64,000 nucleotides of DNA from Modestobacter marinus. GTDB lineage: Bacteria > Actinomycetota > Actinomycetes > Mycobacteriales > Geodermatophilaceae. Within the stretch, counting starts at the first letter, position 1. Each line of letters begins with the position of its first letter. Location: assembly GCF_019799945.1 (NCBI RefSeq), contig NZ_JABGCH010000010.1, positions 62,001 through 126,000 of the forward strand. The letters are read 5' to 3'. The notes below the pieces were generated by a model. It saw only the letters and a program-made list of their open reading frames with translations. It was not told the DNA's origin and did not search any database. The position numbers and the translations under genes were made by a program. Shown in pieces: positions 56,824 to 64,000 of this stretch.

Positions 56824-57785
56824 GCACCGCCGCGGACACCCCGCCCCTTCCTCTGCCCCTGCCCCAGGCCGCCCCGCCCTCCGCGTCCGACGTCCCGGCG
56901 CCGCTCACCTCCCGCTGGTGGACCCGCCCGGTCCCGCTGGCCCGGATCGCGGTCTTCCGGGTGATCGCCTACCTGTTCATCCCGGTGGACGTCTTCCTCA
57001 CCACCGCCTGGGTGCGCGCGCACGCCGATGTACCGACCGAGTGGTACCAGCCGCTGCTCGTCGCCCGGTTGCTGCACCTGCCCGCCCCGACCGCCACCCT
57101 CGTGCTGTTCGTGCAGTGGGCGCTCGTGGCCGCGGCGCTCGCCGCGGCGACCGGCCGGGCGCCCCGGCTCCTCGGCACGTCCGTCTTCCTGCTGTACGCG
57201 GAGTGGATGGTCATCGCGATGAGCTACGGGAAGGTCGACCACGACCGCATCGCGTTCCTGGTGGCCCTGGCCGTGCTGCCGACGATCGGGCGGGCCCGGT
57301 TCCGGGACCGCCGCTCGTCGGAGGCCGCCGGCTGGGCGATGGCCGCCGTGCTGGTGACGGTGATGCTCACCTACTTCCTGGCCGCCTGGGCGAAGATCCG
57401 GTTCGGCGGCTGGGACTGGGCCACCGGCTCCACCCTCACCCGCGCGGTGCTGCGCCGGGGCACCGACCTGTCGACCTGGACCCTCGACGTGGCCTGGCTG
57501 CTGCCGGCCGCCCAGTGGGTGATGCTCGCGTTCGAGTTCGCCGCGCCGCTCATCCTGCTGGTGCGCAGCGACCGGGCCCGGATCGGCCTGGTGCTGTTCC
57601 TGCTCGGCTTCCACGTCATGGTCTACGCCGGCGTCACGATCATCTTCCTGCCGCACTGCGTCGCGATCCTGTCCGTCCTGCCGTGGGAGCGGCTGACTGC
57701 CTCCCGCCCGGCACCGGGCGACCCCACGCGCCTCCTGTGTACGGGCGACCCCCTGACCCGGAGGCCCTCGACGACGGGACCCTGA
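56820..57785 (+). CDS. HTTM-domain multi-pass membrane protein (vitamin K-dependent carboxylase-like)
   Basis: A 321-residue protein with about eight membrane helices of the HTTM group, related to gamma-glutamyl carboxylase. LARIAVFRVIAYLFIPVDV, TEWYQPLLVARLL, SYGKVDHDRIAFLV and LAAWAKIRFGGWDWATG are typical family segments; LGFHVMVYAGVTIIFLPHC is the last pair of helices. The lumenal domain of true carboxylases is missing. The reaction is unknown. It is convergent with the phytase gene. Confidence 0.85.
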   Translation: MSTAADTPPLPLPLPQAAPPSASDVPAPLTSRWWTRPVPLARIAVFRVIAYLFIPVDVFLTTAWVRAHADVPTEWYQPLLVARLLHLPAPTATLVLFVQWALVAAALAAATGRAPRLLGTSVFLLYAEWMVIAMSYGKVDHDRIAFLVALAVLPTIGRARFRDRRSSEAAGWAMAAVLVTVMLTYFLAAWAKIRFGGWDWATGSTLTRAVLRRGTDLSTWTLDVAWLLPAAQWVMLAFEFAAPLILLVRSDRARIGLVLFLLGFHVMVYAGVTIIFLPHCVAILSVLPWERLTASRPAPGDPTRLLCTGDPLTRRPSTTGP

Positions 57786-57815
57786 CAGCGCGTCGTCCCT
57801 GGGCCCGGTCGGGAC

Positions 57816-58970
57816 TCAGCCGGGCAGGACGTCCTGGAGCGGGACGAGCTTGAAGTTCTGCGCTGCGCCGTCGTTCTTGCCGTCCTGCGCCACGAGGATC
57901 CCGGCGGGGAACGACGGCCCGAGGTCGGCCGTGGACACGTCGATCCCGTCGGTCTCCTGCACGCCGTCGATCCCACCGCCGGAGACGATGCGGAAGCTGC
58001 CGACGTAGCCGTTGTCGCCCTCCCGCGTGAACACGGCGTAGGAATCGTCGCCCTGGCTCGAGGCGATCAGGTAGCCCGAGCCCCCGTCCGCGTACACGAG
58101 CGTGAGCCCTTCCACCTCTGTGACGAGCGGCCCGGACGGCGAGACGGAGGCGATCAGCGTTCCGGAGTCGCCGGCATCCGGCTCAGCCCCGAACTTCCAG
58201 ATCCCCCGCGTCTCCTCACCGAGGTAGAAGTCGCCGCGTTCGTCGTCGGCGACACAACCCTCCACCTGCGAGTCCACCTGGATCGAGCGGACCCGGTGCC
58301 CCTCGACCCTGCCCGACCCCGCGTCGGACAGCTCCCACTGCTCGACCTGGCCCTCCTTGCTGTTCACGAAGGCGTAGAGCTCGCCGGTCGCGGCACTGTG
58401 GTAGAGGCACGAGCCGTAGACCTCCAGGTCGGGTCGGATGGCGTCCCCCGCCACGTCCCGCAACTGGCGGGTGTCCGGATCCAGCACGAACACCCCGATG
58501 GTGTTGGTGCTGCGGTTCCCGGAGACGACGAGCACGACGGGGCGGCCACCCAGGGTGAAGCCGTCAGCAGCCGGCCGGACGTCGACGTTGTTCATGTCCC
58601 CGACCGGTAGGTACTGGAGCGCCTGGCCGCTCAGGTCGTAGACGATCAGCCCGCCCTGCTTGTCGGTCGCGACGATCGCGCTCATCGAGGGGTCCACCGG
58701 GTTGACCCAGACCGCCGGATCGTCGGCGGCATCCCCGTCGTGCGGGACCGGCTCCGTCTCGACGCTGGCCGAGACCTCCGTGGCCACGGTGCCGGCACGG
58801 GCCGGGTCACCCACGCTGGCGGGCGTCGGCGTGCTCGCGGACGGCGGGGACCCGCTCGAGCCGCATGCGGCGAGTGCCACCGCGACACAGACGGTCAGCC
58901 CGCCGCGGAACCGGAGCGCATGCCGACCCGCGGACCGCTGCGTGACGTGACTACGGCGCATGATCGACAT
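57816..58970 (-). CDS. beta-propeller phytase, lipoprotein
   Basis: A 3-phytase (BPP class) of 384 residues. The signal peptide ends with the lipobox LAAC, so it is lipid-anchored outside. DAADDPAVWVNP and IVATDKQGGLIVYDLSG are the signatures of BPP enzymes, followed by NNVDVRP, PDLEVYGSCLYHS and QVEGCVADDE. The last includes acidic residues for calcium. It frees phosphate from phytate. ATG at 58970 or the ATG at 58961 may be the start. A single gene next to the WXG100 gene, on the same strand. Confidence 0.9.
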   Translation of the reverse strand: MSIMRRSHVTQRSAGRHALRFRGGLTVCVAVALAACGSSGSPPSASTPTPASVGDPARAGTVATEVSASVETEPVPHDGDAADDPAVWVNPVDPSMSAIVATDKQGGLIVYDLSGQALQYLPVGDMNNVDVRPAADGFTLGGRPVVLVVSGNRSTNTIGVFVLDPDTRQLRDVAGDAIRPDLEVYGSCLYHSAATGELYAFVNSKEGQVEQWELSDAGSGRVEGHRVRSIQVDSQVEGCVADDERGDFYLGEETRGIWKFGAEPDAGDSGTLIASVSPSGPLVTEVEGLTLVYADGGSGYLIASSQGDDSYAVFTREGDNGYVGSFRIVSGGGIDGVQETDGIDVSTADLGPSFPAGILVAQDGKNDGAAQNFKLVPLQDVLPG

Positions 58971-59034
58971 TCTGCTGTCCGCGGCGGTCGTCGGTGCGGT
59001 CCGCCTCTGCGCCGCGCGCCGCCCCGGCGTCGAC

Positions 59035-59328
59035 TCAGAGCAGCGAGCCGATGCGCGCGGCCATCTCCGCCTCGTGCTGCTGGTAGGCCGAGGCCACGCC
59101 GGTCAGCAGCTGCCCCATGCCGGTCAGCGCCTCGCTCACCCCCTGGCTGGACAGCCGCCACTTCTCGTACAGCTCGCTGAACTGCACCGCGGCCTGGCTG
59201 TCGGTCCAGCCCTCCAGGACCGAGTCGTTGATGCTCGCGGACAACGTGGCGTGCCGGGACGCGGTGTCCCCGGCCTCGGCCTGGCACTGCCCGGCCATCG
59301 CCTGCAACGTCCCGATGTCGACCTTCAT
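59035..59328 (-). CDS. WXG100 (ESX) family protein
   Basis: A 97-residue helical hairpin protein. The turn reads EGWTDSQAA at about residues 39-47, so WxG is replaced by WTD. VQFSELYEKWRLSS starts the second helix. Size and pattern fit EsxA-like substrates exported by type VII systems. The C-terminal YxxxD/E signal may be YQQHE at about residue 83. The ATG has GAGGAGG 5 bases upstream. It is divergent from the FHA-FtsK ATPase gene, which could be its motor. Confidence 0.85.
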   Translation of the reverse strand: MKVDIGTLQAMAGQCQAEAGDTASRHATLSASINDSVLEGWTDSQAAVQFSELYEKWRLSSQGVSEALTGMGQLLTGVASAYQQHEAEMAARIGSLL

Positions 59329-59467
59329 GACGCCTCCTCACCCACCGAGCGGTTCCCGGTGGGTGAGCACGGTAGGTGCGGTGGGGCGGTGCCCGCGGGC
59401 GTCGTCCACAGGCGGACCCGTCGTCCACAGATCGCGTTCGGAAGCCCCGCGGCCGCCGCGGCGACTG

Positions 59468-59473
59468 CACGAT
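59468..59473 (+). promoter_or_regulatory. -10-like box and TCGTCCACAG pair before the FtsK-like gene
   Basis: CACGAT ends 6 bases before GTG 59480. Upstream, in the 150-base divergent region, TCGTCCACAG occurs twice about 20 bases apart (near 59402 and 59420), the same word as in the cluster near 11160. A common DNA-binding protein may act there. Confidence 0.4.
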
Positions 59474-59479
59474 CGCCGG

Positions 59480-62400
59480 GTGCAGCACCCCTCCCCACCC
59501 GGCCGCGGCCCGCGCCGGGCTCCGCGCACCTGGACCCTGCACGGCGTCGAGGCCGAGGTGGACGTGGAGGTGCGCGCGCCCGCGGACGCCGTGCTGGGCG
59601 ACGTGCTGCCCGTCCTCGCCGCCGAACTGGCCCTGCCGGCGGGCGGGCTGTGGTCGGGGACCACGGAGCTGCCCGCCGACGTCCCGCTGAGCAGTCCGGC
59701 GCTGCGGCACGGCGCGGTCCTGGGCCTCGGCCGGCCGGGCCCCCGCCCCGCCTCCGCGTCCGGCGCGCTCGAAGTGCACGTGGTCGGCGGGCCGGACGCC
59801 GGGCGGGTCCTGCCCCTCGGCCGGGGTGACCTCGTCGTCGGCCGCGGTCCCGGCTGCGGGCTGGCCCTGCGCGACCCGGACGTGTCCCGCCGGCACGTGC
59901 TGCTGTCGGTGACGGAGGGCCAGGTGACCGCCGCCGACCTCGGTTCCTCGAACGGCAGCGTCCTGGACGTGGGCGGTCGGCCGTCCGTTCTGCTCGGCGG
60001 CGCTCCGGTCCCCTGGCCGGTGGGCGCCCTCGTCCGGATCGGCGCCAGCACGCTCCGGCTCACCGGCCCGCAGGGCGCGGCCCTGGAGACCGGCGAGGCG
60101 CCCGGCGGCCGCCTGCTCGTCCGGCCGCTGCGCCCGGCGCCGGCGGCTCTCCCGGAGGTCGCCGTCCGGCTCCCCGCGGCTCCTCCGGAACCGGCCGGAC
60201 GGCGCCTGGCGTGGGTGGCCGTGGCCCTGCCGGCGGCCGGCGGGGTCCTGATGGCCTGGCTGACCGGCACCCCGCACTTCCTCTTCTTCGCCCTCCTCAG
60301 CCCGGTGGTCGCGGTGGCCGGCTGGTGGTCGGACTGGAGGACCGGCCGCCGCGCGCACCGCGGCGCCGTGGCGGAGCACGCGGCCGCACTCGCCCGGGCG
60401 GAGGAGGAGGTCGACGCCGCCGTCGCGGCTGACCTCGCTGCCCGCGAGGCGCGGCATCCCGACCCGGCCCGGCTCGCCTCGGCGGCGCGCCGCAGGTCCA
60501 GCCCCCTGTGGTCGCGCACCCGCTGCGACGACGACCAGCTGACCGTGCGCGTCGGCACCGGTTCCGGTCCCACGGCGGTGACCCGGGTCGCGCCGGACGG
60601 CACCCGGTCCGCGGCCGTCGCCACCCACCTGCCGGTCACCGTCGACCTGCGGTCCGGGGGCCTCGGCGTGGTCGGCCCCCGGCCCGCCGGGCTGGGTGTG
60701 GTCCGCGCGGTGGTGGCCCAGCTGGCGGCCCTCCTCCCGCCCGGTGAGCTGCGGCTGGTGCTCGTCTGCGGTGTGGAGCGGTCCGGCGACTGGCGCTGGG
60801 CGCGGTGGCTGCCACAGCTGGGCCAGCTCCGGGTTCCCGCGACCGGTCCATCACCCCTCGCCGGTCCTCCCGACGGGGTGACGGTCGTGGTGCTGGACGG
60901 CGCGCTCGGCGACGAGACGGCGGCCGCCGTGCGCGCGGGCACCGGTACCCTCGCCGTCCTCGAGGTCGCGGAGGACGAGCCGGGGCTCCGGTCGCGTCCG
61001 ACCGCCCTGCTGCGGATCACCGGGGAGACCGGCACGAGCGGGCGGCTGGACGTCCCCTCCCTCGGGTCGTCGCGGCCGGTCGTGCTCGACGGGATGCCCG
61101 ACGCCACGGCGGGCGCCCTGGCCCGGCACCTGGCCGCACTGGCGGCGCCCTCGTCGGCCAGGGGGCTGCCGGACATGGTTCGGCTGCTCGACCTCCCCGC
61201 GACCGGGCTGCGGATCCCACTGGGCGCGGTGACCGCGGCCGGGGAGTGGGACGCGGGGCGCGGGCGGCTGGTGACGACCCTGGGGGTGGGCGAGCAGGGT
61301 CCGCTGGAGGTCGACCTCGTCGCCCAGGGACCGCACGCGCTCGTCGCGGGCACCACCGGGGCGGGGAAGTCCGAGCTGCTGCAGACCCTCGTCGCCGGCC
61401 TGGCCCTGCGCCACCCACCGGACCGGTGCAGCCTGCTGCTCGTCGACTACAAGGGCGGCGCCGCGTTCGCCGCGACAGCCGACTTGCCGCACACCGTCGG
61501 CGTCCTCACCGACCTGGACCACCAGTCCACCGCCCGCGCGCTCCGCTCGCTGGCGGCCGAGCTCACCAGCCGGGAGCGGCTGCTGGCGCGGAACGCGGCC
61601 CGCGACCTGACCGACCTCCCCGACTCCGCCGCGCTCGCCCGGCTGGTGATCGTGGTCGACGAGTTCGCCACCCTCGCCGAGGAGCTGCCGGCCTTCGTCT
61701 CCGGCCTGGTCGGCATCGCGCAGCGCGGCCGGTCCCTCGGCGTGCACCTGGTGCTCGCCACCCAGCGTCCGTCCGGGGTGGTCAGCCCGGAGATCCGCGC
61801 CAACTGCTCGCTGCGCATCTGTCTGCGCACGACCGACGAGAGCGAGTCCCGCGACGTCCTCGGCAGCCCGCTCGCCGCTTCCCTGCCGCCGGACCGCCCG
61901 GGCCGGGCCCTGCTGCGCGCCGGGAGCGCGACACCGGTGCTGCTGCAGGTCGCCCGGGTGTCGGGCACCTCCGACCAGGAGGAGGTCGGGGTGACCGCAC
62001 GCCGCCGCCCGTGGCCCCCCTCGCACCAGGCCGCCCGGGCGCCGGTGCCTCCGTTCTCGTCCTCGGCCGGGCCCGAGGACCTCCGGCGGCTGGTCCAGGC
62101 CCTGAGCCGACGGGCCGCCGAGCGGTCCGTCGCGCGCCCCGGTCGCCCGTGGCTGCCACCGCTCCCGGACCGGCTGACCGCCGAGGACCTCGACGGAGGT
62201 GACCTCTCCGCGGCAGTGCTGCGGATCGGGCTCACCGACTCCCCGGATACCCAGAGCCAGCAGCCGCTCGAGCTGGACCTCGCAGCCGGTGGCGGCTGGC
62301 TGCTGGTGGGCGGCCCGCGCAGCGGACGCACCACGGCGCTGGCCACCGTCACCGCCGAGGCGGCCCACCGGCTGTCCCCCCGTGAGCTCCACGTCCACGT

Positions 62401-63592
62401 GCTCGACCACGGCGGCGGAGCAGCCGCCGCGGCCGCCGCGTGTCTCCCCCACCTGGGGACGGCGGTGGGTCGCGGCGATGCCCACCGCGCGCACCGGCTC
62501 GTCACGCGCCTCGTCGCGGAGGTCGACCGGCGCCGGTCGGGGAGCCCGCCCGACGACGATCCCCTCCTGCTGGTCCTGGTCGACGGCTTCGAGAGCGTCG
62601 CCGCGCAACTGGACGAGGCCGACCCGGCGGGCGGGTCCTCGGCGCTGCTCCGCCTGCTACGGGACGGCGCCGCAGCGGGCCTCACCGTCGTCGCCACGGC
62701 GGAGCGCGCCGTGCCCGGCAGCCGGCTCACCGCGGCAGCCCGCTCCCGGGTGGTGCTGCCCCTGCCCGACCGCGCCGACTACGCCGTCGCCGGGATCCCG
62801 CCGCGGGCCGTCCCCGGCCACCAGCCCCCCGGGCGGGCCCTCGCCGGGGAGGACGCCGTCGAGTGCCAGCTCGCCCTGCCCCGGACCCGGGTTCGCGAGT
62901 GGCCCACCGCGGACGACGCCCGCCGGATCCGGGTCGTCGAGCTGCCCGCCGACCCGGTCCTCCCGCCGGCGCCCAGGGAGCGCGGGTCGTCGCCGGACGT
63001 CCTGCAGGTGGCGCTCGGCCCGGGCGGCGACGACGGCCGCCCGGTCGGCCTCGACCTCCAGCGCAGCGGCGGCCTGCTGGTGGTCGGCGGTCCCGGCAGC
63101 GGCCGGTCCACGGTGTTGGCGTCGCTCGGCCTCGGCTGTCGCGCCGCGGGCCGTGCCGTGCTCCACCTCGCCGCCCGGCCGGGCGGCGTCGATGCGGGAG
63201 CGGGGATCGAGTGGATGTCCCCGGCCGATCCGGCGGCGCTGCGGACCTGGGTCGCCCAGCAGGCGCCGGTGCCGGTCGTCCTCGCCGACGACGTCGCGGC
63301 GCTGCCCGACGCGGCGGCCGACGTCCTGGCGTCGGTCGGCCGGCCCGGCGGCGAGGCGCTGGTCGTGGCCGCCGGCAGCGCCGCGGACCTGGCCGCCGCC
63401 TACCGCGGGCCGGCGGTCACCCTGCGCCGCAGCCGGACCGCGCTGCTGCTGCGGCCCGTCCCCGGCGACGCCGAGCTGCTCGGCCTGCGCGTCCCTCGCA
63501 CACCGCTCCCGCCCCGCCCCGGCTCGGGCTGGCTCGTCGCCGGCGGCGAGGCGGTCCGGGTGCAGGTGGCCCGCCACCGGGCCCCGCGATGA
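59480..63592 (+). CDS. FHA-FtsK/SpoIIIE ATPase, EssC/EccC-like
   Basis: A 1370-residue protein. An N-terminal ubiquitin-like part (residues 10-80) is followed by an FHA domain (about 95-165: VVGRGPGC, RRHVLL, SSNGSVLD). Two membrane helices lie at about 240-290. Three FtsK-type ATPase modules come next. The first is intact, with GTTGAGKS (about residue 624), LLLVDYKGG and IVVDEFATL. Modules 2 and 3 have GPRSGRTT (about 944) and GPGSGRST (about 1204) with Arg for the Walker Lys. This order matches the EssC motor of type VIIb secretion more than split actinobacterial EccC. The start GTG 59480 has a -10-like box 6 bases upstream. It is divergent from the WXG100 gene. Confidence 0.88.
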   Translation: MQHPSPPGRGPRRAPRTWTLHGVEAEVDVEVRAPADAVLGDVLPVLAAELALPAGGLWSGTTELPADVPLSSPALRHGAVLGLGRPGPRPASASGALEVHVVGGPDAGRVLPLGRGDLVVGRGPGCGLALRDPDVSRRHVLLSVTEGQVTAADLGSSNGSVLDVGGRPSVLLGGAPVPWPVGALVRIGASTLRLTGPQGAALETGEAPGGRLLVRPLRPAPAALPEVAVRLPAAPPEPAGRRLAWVAVALPAAGGVLMAWLTGTPHFLFFALLSPVVAVAGWWSDWRTGRRAHRGAVAEHAAALARAEEEVDAAVAADLAAREARHPDPARLASAARRRSSPLWSRTRCDDDQLTVRVGTGSGPTAVTRVAPDGTRSAAVATHLPVTVDLRSGGLGVVGPRPAGLGVVRAVVAQLAALLPPGELRLVLVCGVERSGDWRWARWLPQLGQLRVPATGPSPLAGPPDGVTVVVLDGALGDETAAAVRAGTGTLAVLEVAEDEPGLRSRPTALLRITGETGTSGRLDVPSLGSSRPVVLDGMPDATAGALARHLAALAAPSSARGLPDMVRLLDLPATGLRIPLGAVTAAGEWDAGRGRLVTTLGVGEQGPLEVDLVAQGPHALVAGTTGAGKSELLQTLVAGLALRHPPDRCSLLLVDYKGGAAFAATADLPHTVGVLTDLDHQSTARALRSLAAELTSRERLLARNAARDLTDLPDSAALARLVIVVDEFATLAEELPAFVSGLVGIAQRGRSLGVHLVLATQRPSGVVSPEIRANCSLRICLRTTDESESRDVLGSPLAASLPPDRPGRALLRAGSATPVLLQVARVSGTSDQEEVGVTARRRPWPPSHQAARAPVPPFSSSAGPEDLRRLVQALSRRAAERSVARPGRPWLPPLPDRLTAEDLDGGDLSAAVLRIGLTDSPDTQSQQPLELDLAAGGGWLLVGGPRSGRTTALATVTAEAAHRLSPRELHVHVLDHGGGAAAAAAACLPHLGTAVGRGDAHRAHRLVTRLVAEVDRRRSGSPPDDDPLLLVLVDGFESVAAQLDEADPAGGSSALLRLLRDGAAAGLTVVATAERAVPGSRLTAAARSRVVLPLPDRADYAVAGIPPRAVPGHQPPGRALAGEDAVECQLALPRTRVREWPTADDARRIRVVELPADPVLPPAPRERGSSPDVLQVALGPGGDDGRPVGLDLQRSGGLLVVGGPGSGRSTVLASLGLGCRAAGRAVLHLAARPGGVDAGAGIEWMSPADPAALRTWVAQQAPVPVVLADDVAALPDAAADVLASVGRPGGEALVVAAGSAADLAAAYRGPAVTLRRSRTALLLRPVPGDAELLGLRVPRTPLPPRPGSGWLVAGGEAVRVQVARHRAPR

Positions 63593-63618
63593 CGCCGTCG
63601 CAGGGCCGGGTCCACGGC

Positions 63619-64000
63619 TCAGAGCAGGTCGAGGACCGGGCCGATCTCCTGGCTCGCGTACCAGGCCAGCTCGTGGCCCTCCGCCTGGTCGACGACGAAC
63701 TGCGCGTCCTCGCTGCCGAGGTCGGCCTCAAGGACCACCGCGACCGCCGCGCGCACGTCCTCCTCGGCCTCCGCCACGTCCAGGTGCGCGCTGGCGACGT
63801 CGGCCAGCCGCACGTCGGCCGTGGTCCGGGCGGCGCCGGCGTCCGCCCCCTCGTCCTCCATCGGGGTCACCGACGCGTCGGGCACGTCGGCGGCGAGCAC
63901 CACCCGCCGCCGCGCGGCTCCCGGGTCGACGTCGATCAGGCGCAGGCTGGCCCGGGCAGCCGCGAGCAGCGCCGCGTACTCGAGCTCCTCGCTGTCCTCG
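63619..64000 (-). CDS. DUF6912-like protein (5' end outside window)
   Basis: The frame is open to the window edge and the outermost codons, EDSEELEYAALLAAARASLR, fit the family, so the gene begins beyond 64000. The visible 126 residues continue DVDPGAARRRVVLAADVPDA, an acidic linker and end QAEGHELAWYASQEIGPVLD. It belongs to a small conserved actinobacterial family without known role. It is convergent with the FtsK-like gene, 26 bases apart. Confidence 0.75.
   Translation of the reverse strand, partial: EDSEELEYAALLAAARASLRLIDVDPGAARRRVVLAADVPDASVTPMEDEGADAGAARTTADVRLADVASAHLDVAEAEEDVRAAVAVVLEADLGSEDAQFVVDQAEGHELAWYASQEIGPVLDLL

Noticed and set aside
1..64000. Mobile elements, prophage or integrated island
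   Set aside because: No transposase, integrase, phage gene or direct-repeat attachment site was seen, and base composition is even throughout.

Overview
The window is very GC-rich, about three quarters G+C, and comes from an actinobacterium. WhiB7 with an AT-hook, a mycoredoxin, AdnAB, UvrD2 with an HRDC domain, paired M16 peptidases, DUF2510, DUF3107 and DUF3152 proteins and a WXG100 protein are all actinobacterial. Small proteins with relatives mainly in Geodermatophilaceae suggest that family (Blastococcus, Modestobacter, Geodermatophilus). That placement is an inference from recall. I see no transposase, integrase, phage gene, rRNA or CRISPR array. The only RNA gene is an initiator tRNA.

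From about 4 to 48 kb the gene order follows, as I remember it, the M. tuberculosis block Rv3193c to Rv3212: UPF0182 protein, PDZ/Lon-type protease, DUF2342 zincin, ThiF-like protein, ABC1 kinase, whiB7, uvrD2, mycoredoxin, nudC, adnB/adnA, alkyltransferase-like protein, moeZ, DUF3152 protein, TetR, DUF3107 protein, ferritin-like protein, RhlE and a PQQ-like propeller. It is a core chromosomal region rich in DNA repair, redox and antibiotic-stress genes. Lineage-specific insertions interrupt it: an SMR guanidinium exporter with a guanidine-III riboswitch, a VOC/AraC pair, an ANTAR protein with a kinase-like protein, and a six-gene peptidase/pseudokinase/NudC operon.

Region by region. 0-4 kb: a glycosyltransferase and a SNF2 helicase. 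4.2-10.9 kb: tRNA-fMet, UPF0182, Lon-like protease and two zincins. 11-19 kb: ThiF-like and ABC1 kinase genes, the riboswitch, the whiB7 attenuation locus and uvrD2. 19-29 kb: mycoredoxin, ANTAR/kinase-like pair, and the nudC-M16-M16-DUF2510-pseudokinase-M20 operon. 29-44 kb: AdnAB, Atl, MoeZ, a frameshifted propeller gene, DUF3152, hydrolase, TetR and DUF3107. 44-50 kb: ferritin-like, RhlE, PQQ-like, hydrolase and MpaB-like. 50-56 kb: LysG/LysE, a solitary RecB-type Fe-S nuclease, PHP, bacterial PH domain and Nudix. 56-64 kb: an HTTM pair, a beta-propeller phytase, and a divergent WXG100 / FHA-FtsK pair resembling a minimal type VII secretion locus.

The most notable non-coding signals are: (i) a family of hairpin elements whose GAAGGACCCC-like arm lies 0-5 bases after stop codons at seven loci; (ii) a complete whiB7 leader with an AT-rich/-35/-10 promoter, a 103-codon leader ORF and a perfect terminator hairpin; (iii) a guanidine-III riboswitch touching the ribosome binding site of its exporter gene; and (iv) repeated TAnnnT boxes 6-9 bases before start codons, which point to leaderless transcription.
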